Positions 36,328 to 45,900 of a DNA stretch of 64,000 bases are shown piece by piece. The stretch lies in NCBI GenBank assembly GCA_025356445.1, contig JANXSZ010000076.1:1-64000 (forward strand). The letters run 5' to 3'. The notes under the pieces were generated by a model. It worked only from the letters and a program-made list of their open reading frames with translations. It made no database searches and had not been told where the DNA came from. The position numbers and the translations under genes were made by a program. Source of the stretch: Betaproteobacteria bacterium (GTDB taxonomy: Bacteria > Pseudomonadota > Gammaproteobacteria > Burkholderiales > Burkholderiaceae_C). Position 1 is the stretch's first letter, and every line of letters starts with the position of its first letter.

Positions 36328-37113
36328 TCAGGCAGCCATCGCCATCCCCCCCAGCGAGGGCCAAGAGTTGGAGAACATCGGTGAGAAGACTTTGGTGGGG
36401 GCCTTCAGCGCAGCAGGTGCAGTTACCGGGCAATCCCACTCAAAGTTCAGGTTTCTAGCACCCGATAAGTCAATATCAGGGTGATCCGTTTCAAAGAAAA
36501 ATCCGTATAAGGATTGTCCCTTTTCAGCCCAGAGCGGCTTGACTTGGTCTGGCGCCAAACTCATCACCCGGTGCGGCACCCCACCCGCATGCGACATCGG
36601 GTAATAAGCCCCTGGTTCGTTCACATCCTTGAACAGCAGCGCATCGTAAATACGGTCAACCGGCCGACGACCAGCTGCCAGCATCCAATCTACTTTTTGC
36701 TGCAAGCAATATAAATGCAGCGCCTTGAACAACGCACTGCGCACCACGGAAGAGCTCACGCCGCCAGCAATACTCAGGCGTGTCGTCTCAACCATGCGTG
36801 CGCCATTGAAGCGTCCGGAAAGCTGCATAGACGCTTGCAGGGGCAGCGACTTGTGGACATTGGCATGGGTGCGCAGGGTACCCAGAGCGGTGCCATCCAA
36901 CTTGGAGATAGCGACAAAAACTTCGCAGCCACTCTCAAAATCTGATACTTCAGGCTGCTCCAGTTGCGAGGCAAAGGCGGGCATGTGCCGACCATAAGCT
37001 GCCGCGCGCAACGCCGTCACTTTGCCTAAATTATGGTTGGACGCAATTTCAATCCTAAACGGCAGTCGTTCCGTTGTACGCCCCATGCTCAAGTCCTGAT
37101 GTGGTTTGTTCAT
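36328..37113 (-). CDS. FeeM-like N-acyl amino acid synthase (GNAT fold)
   Basis: A 261-residue protein with a GNAT-like core: FRIEIASNHNLGKVTALRAAAYGRHMP, VFVAISKLDGTALGTLRTHANV, GARMVETTRLSIAGG, and RPVDRIYDALLFKDV. The ETTRLSI motif and the layout match the FeeM / PEP-CTERM-exosortase acyltransferase group that transfers acyl chains from acyl-carrier protein to amino acids or related amines. The start at 37113 is preferred to 37152. It is convergent with the GGDEF/EAL gene (6-nt gap). No exosortase or acyl-carrier gene is nearby, so product and role are unknown. Confidence 0.65.
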   Translation of the reverse strand: MNKPHQDLSMGRTTERLPFRIEIASNHNLGKVTALRAAAYGRHMPAFASQLEQPEVSDFESGCEVFVAISKLDGTALGTLRTHANVHKSLPLQASMQLSGRFNGARMVETTRLSIAGGVSSSVVRSALFKALHLYCLQQKVDWMLAAGRRPVDRIYDALLFKDVNEPGAYYPMSHAGGVPHRVMSLAPDQVKPLWAEKGQSLYGFFFETDHPDIDLSGARNLNFEWDCPVTAPAALKAPTKVFSPMFSNSWPSLGGMAMAA

Positions 37114-37264
37114 GCTAATTCCAGTGTTGGTGGTGGACAAAGAATAGGCCACTCGGGGAAAACCCCATACCTTGAAAAAACCAGCTTAAACCGTACTTAT
37201 TGCCGCATCAAATCTAAAAAAATCTGCAAACAAACCCGGGACAAACTGCTATATCAAACGCAAA

Positions 37265-38590
37265 TTAAGGGGTAGGGCCCGCTAACTTGTACGCAGCAAG
37301 CGCCATCACCTTTGCGCTGTCTTCCAGCGCCTGAATGCCCACGTACTCGTCTGGCTGGTGTGCCAAATCCAGAATACCGGGGCCGTAAGCAATGCAATCG
37401 CGCAACTTACCTGTACGCACAATGTGCTTTTGGTCGTAGGTACCCGGGCTGGAGATGTAACTCGGCTCTCGTCCCAGCACGCGAGCGATAGCTCGGGCTG
37501 TGGCGTCCACCACAGGCGCATCCTGCGGTGTAGCCGTAGGCACAAAGCTCATGATGTCGCGCACGCCAAAATCAAAGCCAGGCCGGGTGGCCTTCAGCTC
37601 TTGCAGCATGCCGATGATTTCTTGCTTCACGGCGTCCAGGTTTTCCTCGGCAATAAAGCGCCGGTCCAGCACGGCACGGCAGCTGTGGGCAACCACTGGC
37701 GCGGGCAAATCACCTGAGGGACGGCCCTGCTCATCCGTGCTGTAGCGCTGCTCCACCTGCCCGCCATGGAGGCTGTTGATGTTGAGCGTGCTGACCCGTG
37801 CACCGGGCGGCTCCACAGGCTCAGCAGTGTGGCGCTGCGCCAGACGCGGCACCAGCTGGGTTTCCAGCAGATGCACAAACGCGCTCATGTGGTTGATGGC
37901 GCTGTCGCCCAAAAATGGCATTGAACCATGGGCGATACGGCCTTTAGTTTCCACCTCGGCCCACCACACGCCCCGGTGGCCCAGGCAAATGCGGTCTACG
38001 CCCAAAGGCTCAGGAATGATGACGTGGTGAACGCGTGGTTTGCTGAAATAACCCAAGCTGGCCAAGTAACCCACACCGCCAAAGCCACCGGATTCTTCGT
38101 CCACCGTGCCACTGATTTCCAGAGCACCGGGCAAGTCAAAGCCCATCTCAATCAGCGTCTCGCAAGCAATCACGCTGGCCGCTAAACCGCCCTTCATGTC
38201 GCAAGTACCACGCCCGTAAATTTTGCCGTCTTTGACCTCGCCACCAAAAGGCGCCATCGTCCAGCCTGACCCCACCTCCACCACGTCGATGTGGCTGTTG
38301 AAGTGAACGCACTCCCCACCCCCGCTTGCGCCCCCTTTGCCTGCGTAGCGCGCCACCACATTGGTACGCGGGTAGCGGTCGCTGTCGCCCGGTGCGCCCA
38401 GAGCACGGATGTACTCAACCGCAAAGCCTCGCTTTTGGAGACGCTCACCCAAGAAGCGGGCACAGGCCTCGTAGGCGTCCCCTGGAGGGTTGATGGTCGG
38501 GATACGTACTAAATCTTGCGTCAAAGCGATGAGCTCATCGCGCTTGGCTTCGATGCGCTGGAGCAAGGTGTCGGTGTTCAAAGTGGCCAT
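37265..38590 (-). CDS. M20 family deacylase (ArgE/DapE-like)
   Basis: A 441-residue zinc amidohydrolase. The start at 38590 (MATLNTDTLLQRIEAKRDEL) is the first homologous-looking Met. The metal site is complete: HFNSHIDVVEVG (His, Asp), GTCDMKGGLAA (bridging Asp), DEESGGFGG (catalytic Glu and ligand Glu), and YDQKHIV near the end. It most resembles proteins annotated acetylornithine deacetylase / succinyl-diaminopimelate desuccinylase, but the true substrate is not readable. It is 55 nt downstream of the sulfur-cassette fusion gene and may be read from that transcript. Confidence 0.85.
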   Translation of the reverse strand: MATLNTDTLLQRIEAKRDELIALTQDLVRIPTINPPGDAYEACARFLGERLQKRGFAVEYIRALGAPGDSDRYPRTNVVARYAGKGGASGGGECVHFNSHIDVVEVGSGWTMAPFGGEVKDGKIYGRGTCDMKGGLAASVIACETLIEMGFDLPGALEISGTVDEESGGFGGVGYLASLGYFSKPRVHHVIIPEPLGVDRICLGHRGVWWAEVETKGRIAHGSMPFLGDSAINHMSAFVHLLETQLVPRLAQRHTAEPVEPPGARVSTLNINSLHGGQVEQRYSTDEQGRPSGDLPAPVVAHSCRAVLDRRFIAEENLDAVKQEIIGMLQELKATRPGFDFGVRDIMSFVPTATPQDAPVVDATARAIARVLGREPSYISSPGTYDQKHIVRTGKLRDCIAYGPGILDLAHQPDEYVGIQALEDSAKVMALAAYKLAGPTP

Positions 38591-38645
38591 GGGATTCCAG
38601 CAAGCGTGAAGGGATGAAAAGACAGAAAGAGCCCGAGAAGAGGCG

Positions 38646-39782
38646 TCAGCCTTGGCGCCACGGCAAACCCTGAAAGCGCCACCCTCCTTTAAGCCCCCGG
38701 TGCGCATGGGTATCGGCATCGCCCTCAAAGCCTTCGAGAATGTTGTAGGCCTCAAGACCCAGTTCGGTGGCACGTTTGGCGGCGGCAATCGAACGCACGC
38801 CACTGCGGCAAAGCAACACGGCTTTTTTACCCGCATGGTCACCTTGCAAAGCCGCTCTCAGGCCCTCGTCAAAGCCCGCATTCATTGCCATGCCGGGCCA
38901 CTGTTTCCAGGCCAGCGGCACCGCACCAGGAACGAAGCCAACCCACTCACGCTCAGCATCGGAGCGCACGTCGATCAGCACCGCCTTGCCGCTTTGCCAC
39001 CACTGATGGGCAAGTTGGGGGGATATGTCACCGGCATAGCCCGCAGCGGGTCGCGGGTCTGCATCCTGAGCGTCATGGCGCAGGCCTGAATTCTGGTTGG
39101 CGGGCACGGCCTCTGCAAGGCGCTTGGGTTGGGGGAGGTTCAGGTTGTTCATGGTCATCACAAATTCTGCCAGTGTCTTGCCTGCAATGCGGACATTCGT
39201 TGTCTTCTCTGCGCCAATGCAGCTGTGGGTACGGCCTTGGTAATCATGGCCGGGCCACACCAGGGTGTCGTCGGGCAAGGTAAACAGCAGCTGGGTGATG
39301 CTGTCGTACAGCGCCTGCGCGCTGCCGGATTGAAAATCGGTGCGGCCACAACCGTTGATGAGCAACGTGTCGCCTGTGAACACCTGCGCACGGTTACGCC
39401 ACACAAAGCTCATGCTGCCCGCCGTATGACCTGGCGTGTGCAACACCTCCAGCTGCTCAAGCCCAAACGTCAGCACATCACCATGCACCAACTGTACCGC
39501 CGCAGAAGCAATGCCGCAGCCTTGTGGCACCGCCTTTCCGGCACCGGTGTGTTCGGCCAACAGCCCGGCGCTGGTGATGTGGTCAGCATGGGCATGGGTT
39601 TCCACCGCCCACAGCAGCGTTAAGCCCTGCTGGCGCAAGACGGCCAGATCGCGCTCCAGGTGCGCGTCCACCGGGTCAATGATGAGGGCCTCACGGCTGG
39701 CTGCATCGAACAGGATGTAGGTGTAGGTGCTGGACACAGGGTCAAACAACTGAAGGGGAAGCACAGGAAAAACAGTGGACAT
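38646..39782 (-). CDS. Metallo-beta-lactamase/rhodanese fusion (persulfide dioxygenase-like)
   Basis: A 378-residue fusion. Residues 1-240 form an ETHE1/Blh-type metallo-beta-lactamase domain with THAHADH, TPGHTAGS, GDTLLINGCGRTDFQ and WPGHDY, all typical of glutathione persulfide dioxygenases that oxidise sulfane sulfur to sulfite. Residues 260-378 form a rhodanese domain with the active-site loop LLCRSGVRS (catalytic Cys). Such fusions pass sulfane sulfur within one chain. It lies 21 nt after the CsoR-family repressor on the same strand, pointing to sulfide/persulfide detoxification. Confidence 0.88.
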   Translation of the reverse strand: MSTVFPVLPLQLFDPVSSTYTYILFDAASREALIIDPVDAHLERDLAVLRQQGLTLLWAVETHAHADHITSAGLLAEHTGAGKAVPQGCGIASAAVQLVHGDVLTFGLEQLEVLHTPGHTAGSMSFVWRNRAQVFTGDTLLINGCGRTDFQSGSAQALYDSITQLLFTLPDDTLVWPGHDYQGRTHSCIGAEKTTNVRIAGKTLAEFVMTMNNLNLPQPKRLAEAVPANQNSGLRHDAQDADPRPAAGYAGDISPQLAHQWWQSGKAVLIDVRSDAEREWVGFVPGAVPLAWKQWPGMAMNAGFDEGLRAALQGDHAGKKAVLLCRSGVRSIAAAKRATELGLEAYNILEGFEGDADTHAHRGLKGGWRFQGLPWRQG

Positions 39783-39803
39783 GGCAGCAGGGACTCCAGG
39801 GTT

Positions 39804-40049
39804 TCATGCAAATTTGGTCAACATCTCAGCCACCTTGCCTGCTGGAACCTGGCCGCTTTCGATCATGCACGCCACCATGGCGAAGAAGGACTTGTCCAGT
39901 GCTTTGCGCGAAGCCGTCAGTTGCTGGGCAATTTTTTCGCAATCAGCCTCCTCGTCTATCAGCCGCTGAACGCCGCGCAGCTGGCCTTCAACACGGGCCA
40001 GACGGGTGCACAGTGCCTTTTTTTTGGCAGGATCGGTGAGATGGGGCAT
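39804..40049 (-). CDS. CsoR-family repressor, probable persulfide/sulfide sensor
   Basis: An 81-residue all-helical repressor of the CsoR/FrmR/CstR family (RLARVEGQLRGVQRLIDEEADCEKIAQQL, split helix 1-2). The start at 40049 is used because the longer frame begins inside the operator palindrome. Cys is present at the conserved helix-2 position (EADC) and at the next site (MVAC), with no His between, which disfavours a copper-type Cys-His-Cys site and suits thiol chemistry as in CstR. Neighbours (rhodanese fusion, YeeE pair) support a sulfur-species sensor. A further Cys (KALC) lies in helix 1. Confidence 0.82.
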   Translation of the reverse strand: MPHLTDPAKKKALCTRLARVEGQLRGVQRLIDEEADCEKIAQQLTASRKALDKSFFAMVACMIESGQVPAGKVAEMLTKFA

Positions 40050-40079
40050 AACAGCATGGATTAAAAAACAAACCAAAGA

Positions 40080-40095
40080 ATACCCCATGGGGTAT
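40080..40095. promoter_or_regulatory. Perfect 16-bp palindrome, candidate CsoR-family operator
   Basis: ATACCCCATGGGGTAT is fully self-complementary and sits between the divergent repressor (start 40049) and YeeE gene (start 40134). Two G/C tracts bounded by TA are the style of operators bound by CsoR-family tetramers. It overlaps TATATT (40093-40098), a possible -10 for the plus-strand gene. Confidence 0.75.
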
Positions 40096-40133
40096 ATTTA
40101 TGCCATAGAAATCTTGAAAATTGGAAAACAGCG

Positions 40134-40565
40134 ATGACCCACTTTCACCCTTACCTACAAGCACTGGGCGGTGGCGTTTTGATCGGCCTCGCCAGCTGGT
40201 TGCTGCTGGCCTCGCTGGGGCGTGTCACCGGGATCAGTGGCATTGCGGCAGGTGCGTTGTTCCCAGGGAAAGACGGCTCCACAGAAGACCGGTCCTGGCG
40301 CTGGGCTTTTTTGGCAGGGCTGGTCGTGATGGGGGGCATAGCAACCCTTTGGCTACAGCCACCAGCGAACACCAGCCAGCCCTGGGGCACTTTGGCGCTG
40401 GCTGGTTTGCTCGTGGGCTTCGGCACAGTGATGGGTTCAGGCTGTACCAGCGGCCACGGCGTGTGCGGGCTAGGGAGGCGCTCGCTGCGCTCTTTGGTGG
40501 CAACAGTGACCTTCATGGGCACAGGATTCGCTACCGTATTCATAGCTAAGTATGCCCACCTGTAA
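40134..40565 (+). CDS. YeeE/YedE family sulfur-compound transporter, first half
   Basis: A 143-residue membrane protein with about four helices and the YeeE signature GSGCTSGHGVCGLGRRS, whose cysteines carry thiosulfate or sulfane sulfur across the membrane in characterised YeeE. N-terminal LGRVTGISGIAAG is also typical. It forms a pair with the following gene, each half the size of full-length YeeE. Transcribed away from the palindrome. The 3' end carries a mini-repeat core (40542-40557). Confidence 0.85.
   Translation: MTHFHPYLQALGGGVLIGLASWLLLASLGRVTGISGIAAGALFPGKDGSTEDRSWRWAFLAGLVVMGGIATLWLQPPANTSQPWGTLALAGLLVGFGTVMGSGCTSGHGVCGLGRRSLRSLVATVTFMGTGFATVFIAKYAHL
40542..40557 (+). repeat. Mini-repeat core copy at the 3' end of the YeeE gene
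   Basis: ATAGCTAAGTATGCCC shares the pattern ATAGCTANNTATGCCC with the copies at 41828-41843 (minus) and 58534-58549 (plus). Confidence 0.55.
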
Positions 40566-40620
40566 AGCACAAAATGCAATGCAGCAGGGCAATACAACAG
40601 ATCAACACCATGGAAATCTC

Positions 40621-41079
40621 ATGAAAAACATCAAACAATTGACTGTGGCCGCTTTGGCTGGGGCAGTGTTCGGCTTGGGTCTGGTGGTGTCCGGTATGAC
40701 ACAACCAGCCAAAGTCATCGCCTTTTTGAACCTGGGCGGCATCTTCGATGCAGCGCGTTTTGGCGCATGGGATGCATCTCTGGCGTTTGTGATGGGTGGT
40801 GCAGTTGGCGTCACACTGCTGGCCTTCGCCATCACGCCCGCCACAGCCGCCAAGCCTTCACGCAAGCCGTGGCTGGCCGCCACCTTTCAGCTGCCCACGC
40901 GGCAAGACATTGACGCCAAACTGCTGCTGGGTGCTGCGCTGTTCGGCGTAGGCTGGGGCTTGGGTGGCTACTGCCCTGGGCCCGCGCTGGCAACGGTTTC
41001 AACGGGGGGCATGGACGCTCTTATTTTTGTAGCTGCTCTTGCTTTAGGGATCGGGATTGCAAAGCGATTTACGATCTGA
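40621..41079 (+). CDS. YeeE/YedE family protein (DUF6691-like), second half
   Basis: A 152-residue membrane protein with about four helices. It carries GLGLVVSGMTQPAKVIAFLN and the second Cys motif GGYCPGPAL, matching the C-terminal half of YeeE-type transporters. The ATG at 40621 is chosen because the homologous N-terminus begins there. Together with the preceding gene it should form a two-subunit sulfur importer or exporter. Convergent with the WYL regulator. Confidence 0.85.
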   Translation: MKNIKQLTVAALAGAVFGLGLVVSGMTQPAKVIAFLNLGGIFDAARFGAWDASLAFVMGGAVGVTLLAFAITPATAAKPSRKPWLAATFQLPTRQDIDAKLLLGAALFGVGWGLGGYCPGPALATVSTGGMDALIFVAALALGIGIAKRFTI

Positions 41080-41087
41080 AATCGCAT

Positions 41088-41774
41088 CTACCCCGCCACC
41101 TTGCGCAAGTAATCCGCCAAGGTCTTCCCGACCTCCATGCGGAACGACAACGCCAGCACCTCCAGGCTTTTGATACGGTCGAGGCGAAAGCTGCGGAAAT
41201 CGTCCCGTTCATCGCACCACGCCACCAAAGTCCATACCCGACCCCAGTAGAAACAACCCAGCGGACGCACTGTGCGGTGCGTGATGGACTCTTTCACATC
41301 GGTGTAGTGCAAGCCCACTTTGCGCCGCGCCCCTGTCGCTTCCCGCAAGAGGTGCAGGCTGTCTCGCACTAACGCACTCAGGCCGTGAAAGTGGGCGGGA
41401 GCGGTATAAAGCGTCAAACTCTCAGCGGCCACCCTTGCGGGCGCAGGCAACACGGACAACATCTTGCCCAACGCACCCTCAGCCGCTAGCGCCAACCCTG
41501 CATCCAGCCACGGCTGCGAGAGGCGCACGGCGGCCACCAGCGCCTTGGCCTCTTCGGCGCTGAACATCAGGGGTGGCAGCTCGAAACCTGCCCCCAGCCG
41601 GTAACCCACACCCGCCTCGCCCTCGATCGGCACGCCTTGGCGCATCAAATCAGCCACATCGCGGTAAACCGTGCGCTCAGAAACTTCCAGCCGCTCCGCT
41701 AAAAAAGCGGCAGTGGACAAGCGCCGCCCGCGAATCAACTGGACGAGGTGGAACAGGCGATCAGCGCGGCGCAT
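41088..41774 (-). CDS. HTH/WYL-domain transcriptional regulator (YafY-like)
   Basis: A 228-residue regulator with an N-terminal helix-turn-helix of HTH_11 type (RADRLFHLVQLIRGRRLSTAAFLAERLEVSERTVYRDVADL) and a C-terminal WYL domain (VGLHYTDVKESITHRTVRPLGCFYWGRVWTLVAWCDERDDFRSFRLDRI), whose usual WYL triplet is here less strict. Such proteins sense a ligand, sometimes nucleic acid. It lies downstream of the EVE and VOC genes on the same strand. Confidence 0.88.
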   Translation of the reverse strand: MRRADRLFHLVQLIRGRRLSTAAFLAERLEVSERTVYRDVADLMRQGVPIEGEAGVGYRLGAGFELPPLMFSAEEAKALVAAVRLSQPWLDAGLALAAEGALGKMLSVLPAPARVAAESLTLYTAPAHFHGLSALVRDSLHLLREATGARRKVGLHYTDVKESITHRTVRPLGCFYWGRVWTLVAWCDERDDFRSFRLDRIKSLEVLALSFRMEVGKTLADYLRKVAG

Positions 41775-41827
41775 GGAAGACAGTGAAAGTCATAGAGATC
41801 AATTTGGGCTTCATGCGCTTATTCAAT

Positions 41828-41843
41828 GGGCATAGGTAGCTAT
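41828..41843 (-). repeat. Mini-repeat core copy between WYL and EVE genes
   Basis: On the minus strand this reads ATAGCTACCTATGCCC, matching the YeeE and binding-protein copies. It is preceded by a T-rich stretch (TTCATTTTTG) and lies at the very end of the EVE gene and the gap after it. Confidence 0.55.
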
Positions 41844-42301
41844 CAAAAATGAAGTAATTTCCGCGAAGCCTGCATCGCGTCTGCGATCAGGCCCATATCG
41901 TGGTCGCTGATATCAAACAGGCCAAAGCGGAATTTATACCCCCACCGCTGAGGGGACTCCACAAACTCGAACTGCGACACCAGCGGCAGAATGGAAACCT
42001 CCTGGGCCTCCAAGTACTGCACATCTTTGCGAAACGGGATAAAGCCACCGCCCATGTCAAATTCATACGGGTCCCCCGGTAAGACTAACCCCAAGGACAC
42101 AAAGCACTGCAACTTGTCTTTTCCACCCATGGTCACGGTCGGGGCGTAATAGGCCACCCTGTCACCTGGCCTGACGCGCTTGAGTGGCGCGGCTTTACCG
42201 TGGCAGACCTGCATGTAGCCAGGGCCGTCCGACGGTGCGCAACCGCGCCGGGCATGGGTGGCGCAGGCCACAGCAATCCAGTTTTTTCTTGAGGAGATCA
42301 T
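41843..42301 (-). CDS. EVE domain protein
   Basis: A 152-residue PUA-like protein of the EVE family (UPF0310 type). It shows [64 protein letters not shown] and RRxxY-type end region [18 protein letters not shown] domains bind modified bases in RNA or DNA. It is 27 nt downstream of the VOC gene. No restriction genes are adjacent. Confidence 0.82.
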   Translation of the reverse strand: MISSRKNWIAVACATHARRGCAPSDGPGYMQVCHGKAAPLKRVRPGDRVAYYAPTVTMGGKDKLQCFVSLGLVLPGDPYEFDMGGGFIPFRKDVQYLEAQEVSILPLVSQFEFVESPQRWGYKFRFGLFDISDHDMGLIADAMQASRKLLHF

Positions 42302-42328
42302 GGAGGGCTTTCCGGTATGCGTGGCAGC

Positions 42329-42730
42329 TTACGCCAGCGCGTGCAACCCAACCCGGTTGCCATCCAGGTCTTGCACGTGGGCGAAAAATCCCATGCCCGG
42401 TGGCAGGGCTGTCTTGGGTTTGAGCACGCTGGCACCTGCTGCTGTAGCGCGTGCCACGGCGGCATCCAGGCTTGGGCCACAGTTCAGATAGACCACGGTG
42501 CCCTGGGTGGAGGGTGGCTGCGTGTCATGGCCACTTTGCAGGCAGCCTTTGGCACCCTCGCCTTCCGACGGAAAAATCGCCAGGGGGTAAACCTTGTCGC
42601 CCATTGGGAACATCTGGCGTTGCAGGGGTTGACCGATCACAGCTTCGTAAAACTGCTGGGCGCGGTCGATGTCGGCGACGGGGATTTCGAACCAGCTGAT
42701 GGCGTTGGTGTGTGCGTTGGCAGATGACAT
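42329..42730 (-). CDS. VOC superfamily (glyoxalase-like) protein
   Basis: A 133-residue protein of two beta-alpha-beta-beta-beta modules: ISWFEIPVADIDRAQQFYEAVIGQ, then VVYLNCGPSLDAAVARATAAGASVL and FFAHVQDLDGNRVGLHAL. This is the PhnB/YdcJ-like small glyoxalase/bleomycin-resistance fold. Metal ligands are not fully conserved by eye, and function is unknown. GGA lies close upstream of the ATG. Confidence 0.8.
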   Translation of the reverse strand: MSSANAHTNAISWFEIPVADIDRAQQFYEAVIGQPLQRQMFPMGDKVYPLAIFPSEGEGAKGCLQSGHDTQPPSTQGTVVYLNCGPSLDAAVARATAAGASVLKPKTALPPGMGFFAHVQDLDGNRVGLHALA

Positions 42731-42827
42731 GGTGGAGTCCTTTCAAATGTGTTGATGAAGACGCTATGGTGCGCCCCTGCTGCTGACAGCGTGGTGTCAG
42801 CAGAGTGCGGCATCCTCACATTTTGAT

Positions 42828-42847
42828 TGACGTTAACGTAAACGTCA
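42828..42847. promoter_or_regulatory. Inverted repeat resembling a LiuR/MerR-type operator before icmF
   Basis: TGACGTT and AACGTCA are perfect inverted arms of 7 bp separated by AACGTA. The pattern closely resembles the TTTACGTNNACGTAAA-like site described for the MerR-family regulator LiuR of branched-chain acyl-CoA genes. It lies 58 bp before the icmF start. Confidence 0.6.
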
Positions 42848-42905
42848 CTTAATCTCGCAACTCACCTTACACATTCTTCTAAGCCTCCCGGAGACAAGCC
42901 CCGCC

Positions 42906-45900
42906 ATGACAAATCTTTCCGCCGACTACAAAGCCCTGGCCAACTACCGCCCCACGCATAAGGTGCGCTTCGTCACCGCCGCCAGCCTGTTCGACGGCCA
43001 CGATGCAGCCATCAACATCATGCGGCGCATTCTGCAAAGCATGGGCACCGAGGTGATTCACCTGGGCCACAACCGCAGCGTGGACGAAGTGGTCACGGCT
43101 GCCCTGCAAGAAGACGTGCAAGGCATCGCCATCAGCAGCTATCAGGGCGGGCATGTCGAGTACTTCAAGTACATGGTCGATCTGCTGCGTGAGCGCGGTG
43201 GCGCCCACATCCAGGTGTTCGGCGGTGGCGGTGGCGTGATCGTGCCCGACGAAATCCGCGAACTGCACGCCTATGGCGTCTCCCGCATCTTCAGCCCCGA
43301 AGACGGACAACGCATGGGCTTGCAAGGGATGATTGGCGAGATGGTGATGCGCTGTGATAAGGATTTGACGGGCTATGCCTCACCCAACCTCACCGCCATC
43401 CAAGGCCACAGCGAAGCCGCATGGCGGGCGCTGGCCCAACTCATCACCGCACTGGAAAATGGGCAAGAAAACAAGCCTTTACAGCTTGACCTGCAAGCAC
43501 AAGCAGCTACCAAAAAGATACCGGTATTGGGCATCACGGGCACCGGCGGTGCGGGCAAATCGTCGCTGACCGATGAGCTCATCCGCCGCCTGCGTTTGGA
43601 CCAAAACGACAGCCTGCGCGTCGCCGTGATTTCGATTGACCCCAGCCGCCGCAAATCGGGCGGTGCGCTGTTGGGTGACCGTATCCGCATGAACGCTATC
43701 AGCCCTTGGACAAGCAGTGCCACCCACACAGGCCAACGCGTCTTCATGCGCTCACTCGCCACCCGCGATTTCGGATCGGAGATCAGCGCTTGTCTCCCTG
43801 ATGTGATTGCCGCCTGCAAAGTGGCTGGTTTCGACCTCATCATCGTGGAAACCTCGGGCATTGGCCAAGGTGACGCCGCCATCGTGCCGCATGTGGACGT
43901 GCCGCTCTACGTGATGACACCCGAGTTCGGCGCCGCCAGCCAGCTTGAAAAAATCGACATGCTGGACTTCGCCGAGTTTGTTGCCATCAACAAATTTGAC
44001 CGCAAAGGCTCGCTCGATGCGCTGCGGGACGTGGCCAAGCAGGTGCAGCGCAACCAGGAAGCCTGGACGACACCGATGGAAAAGATGCCTGTCTTTGGCA
44101 CCATGGCAGCACGCTTCAATGACGACGGCGTCACCGCGCTTTACCAAGCACTTAAAGTCCGTCTGGGCGCTTTGGGCCTGGCGCTCAATGACAGTGGCAC
44201 CCTGCCCCATATCCCCGGCGTGCGCCACAGCACCAACCAAACCCCAGTGGTGCCCGCCGCCCGCACCCGCTATTTGGCCGAGATCAGCGACACCGTGCGC
44301 GGCTACAAAAAGCGAGCCCGTGCGCAGGCCCAACTCGCCCGCGAGGTCCAGCAATTGAGCGCCACCGCCACCATGCTGCGTGCCGACAAACCCGATCGCA
44401 CCCGTGCCGCCGAAGCCGTGGACGACCTTGTCCTCCAGCGCAACCAGCATCTGGGTGCCGCAGAGCGCAAGCTCATCGCCCAATGGCCCGAGATGCAAGC
44501 GGCCTACGCGGGCGATGAGTACGTGGTCAAAATCCGTGACAAAGAAATCCGCACCGCGCTGACCACCAAATCCTTAAGCGGCACCACCATCCGCAAAGTG
44601 GCCCTGCCCACCTATGAAGATCACGGCGAAATCCTCAAGTGGTTGATGCTTGATAACGTGCCCGGCAGCTACCCCTACACCGCAGGAACCTTCGCTTTCA
44701 AGCGTGAAGGCGAAGACCCCACCCGCATGTTCGCGGGGGAAGGCGATGCATTCCGCACCAACACCCGGTTCAAATTGCTCAGCGCTGGCATGGCCGCCAA
44801 GCGCCTCAGCACCGCGTTCGATTCAGTCACCCTCTACGGCAATGACCCGGCGGTGCGCCCCGACATTTACGGCAAAGTGGGGAACAGCGGTGTCAGCATT
44901 GCCACGTTAGACGACATGAAGGTGCTGTACGGTGGGTTTGATTTGTGCAACCCTAGCACGTCGGTGTCAATGACCATCAACGGCCCGGCACCAAGCATCC
45001 TGGCGATGTTCATGAACACCGCCATCGACCAGAACCTGGACAAATTCAAAGTCGACAATGGCCGGGACCCCACAGCCACCGAAGCCCAAAAAATCCGCGA
45101 ATGGGTGCTCGAAAACGTGCGTGGCACCGTGCAAGCCGACATCCTGAAAGAAGACCAAGGTCAAAACACCTGCATCTTCAGCACCGAGTTCAGCCTGAAG
45201 GTGATGGGCGACATCGCCAGCTATTTTGTCCACAACCGGGTGCGCAATTTCTACTCGGTCAGCATCAGCGGCTACCACATCGCCGAAGCCGGGGCCAACC
45301 CGATCAGCCAACTGGCCTTCACGCTCAGCAATGGCTTCACCTTCGTGGAAGCCTACCTCGCGCGCGGGATGCACATCGACGACTTCGCCCCAAACCTGAG
45401 TTTCTTCTTCAGCAACGGCATGGACCCCGAATACACCGTGATGGGCCGCGTGGCACGCCGCATCTGGGCCGTAGCGATGAAGGAGAAGTACGGTGCTAAC
45501 GAGCGCAGCCAAAAGCTGAAATACCACATCCAGACCAGTGGCCGCAGCCTGCACGCGCAGGAAATTCAGTTCAACGACATCCGCACCACGCTGCAAGCGC
45601 TGATTGCGATTTACGACAACTGCAACAGCCTGCACACCAACGCCTTCGACGAAGCCATCACCACACCCACCGAAGACAGCGTACGCCGTGCGATGGCGAT
45701 CCAGCTCATCATCAACCGCGAATGGGGCTTGGCGAAAAACGAAAATCCCTCACAAGGCGCGTTCATCATCGAAGAGCTGACGGAGCTGCTGGAAGAAGCT
45801 GTGCTGCTGGAGTTCGAGCGTATCGCCGAGCGCGGTGGCGTGCTGGGGGCCATGGAAACCGGCTACCAGCGCGGCCGCATCCAGGACGAATCCATGCACT

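Noticed and set aside
40050-40088. Upstream extension of the CsoR-family repressor
   Set aside because: The start codon falls inside the perfect palindrome and the added residues do not match the family; the start at 40049 fits.
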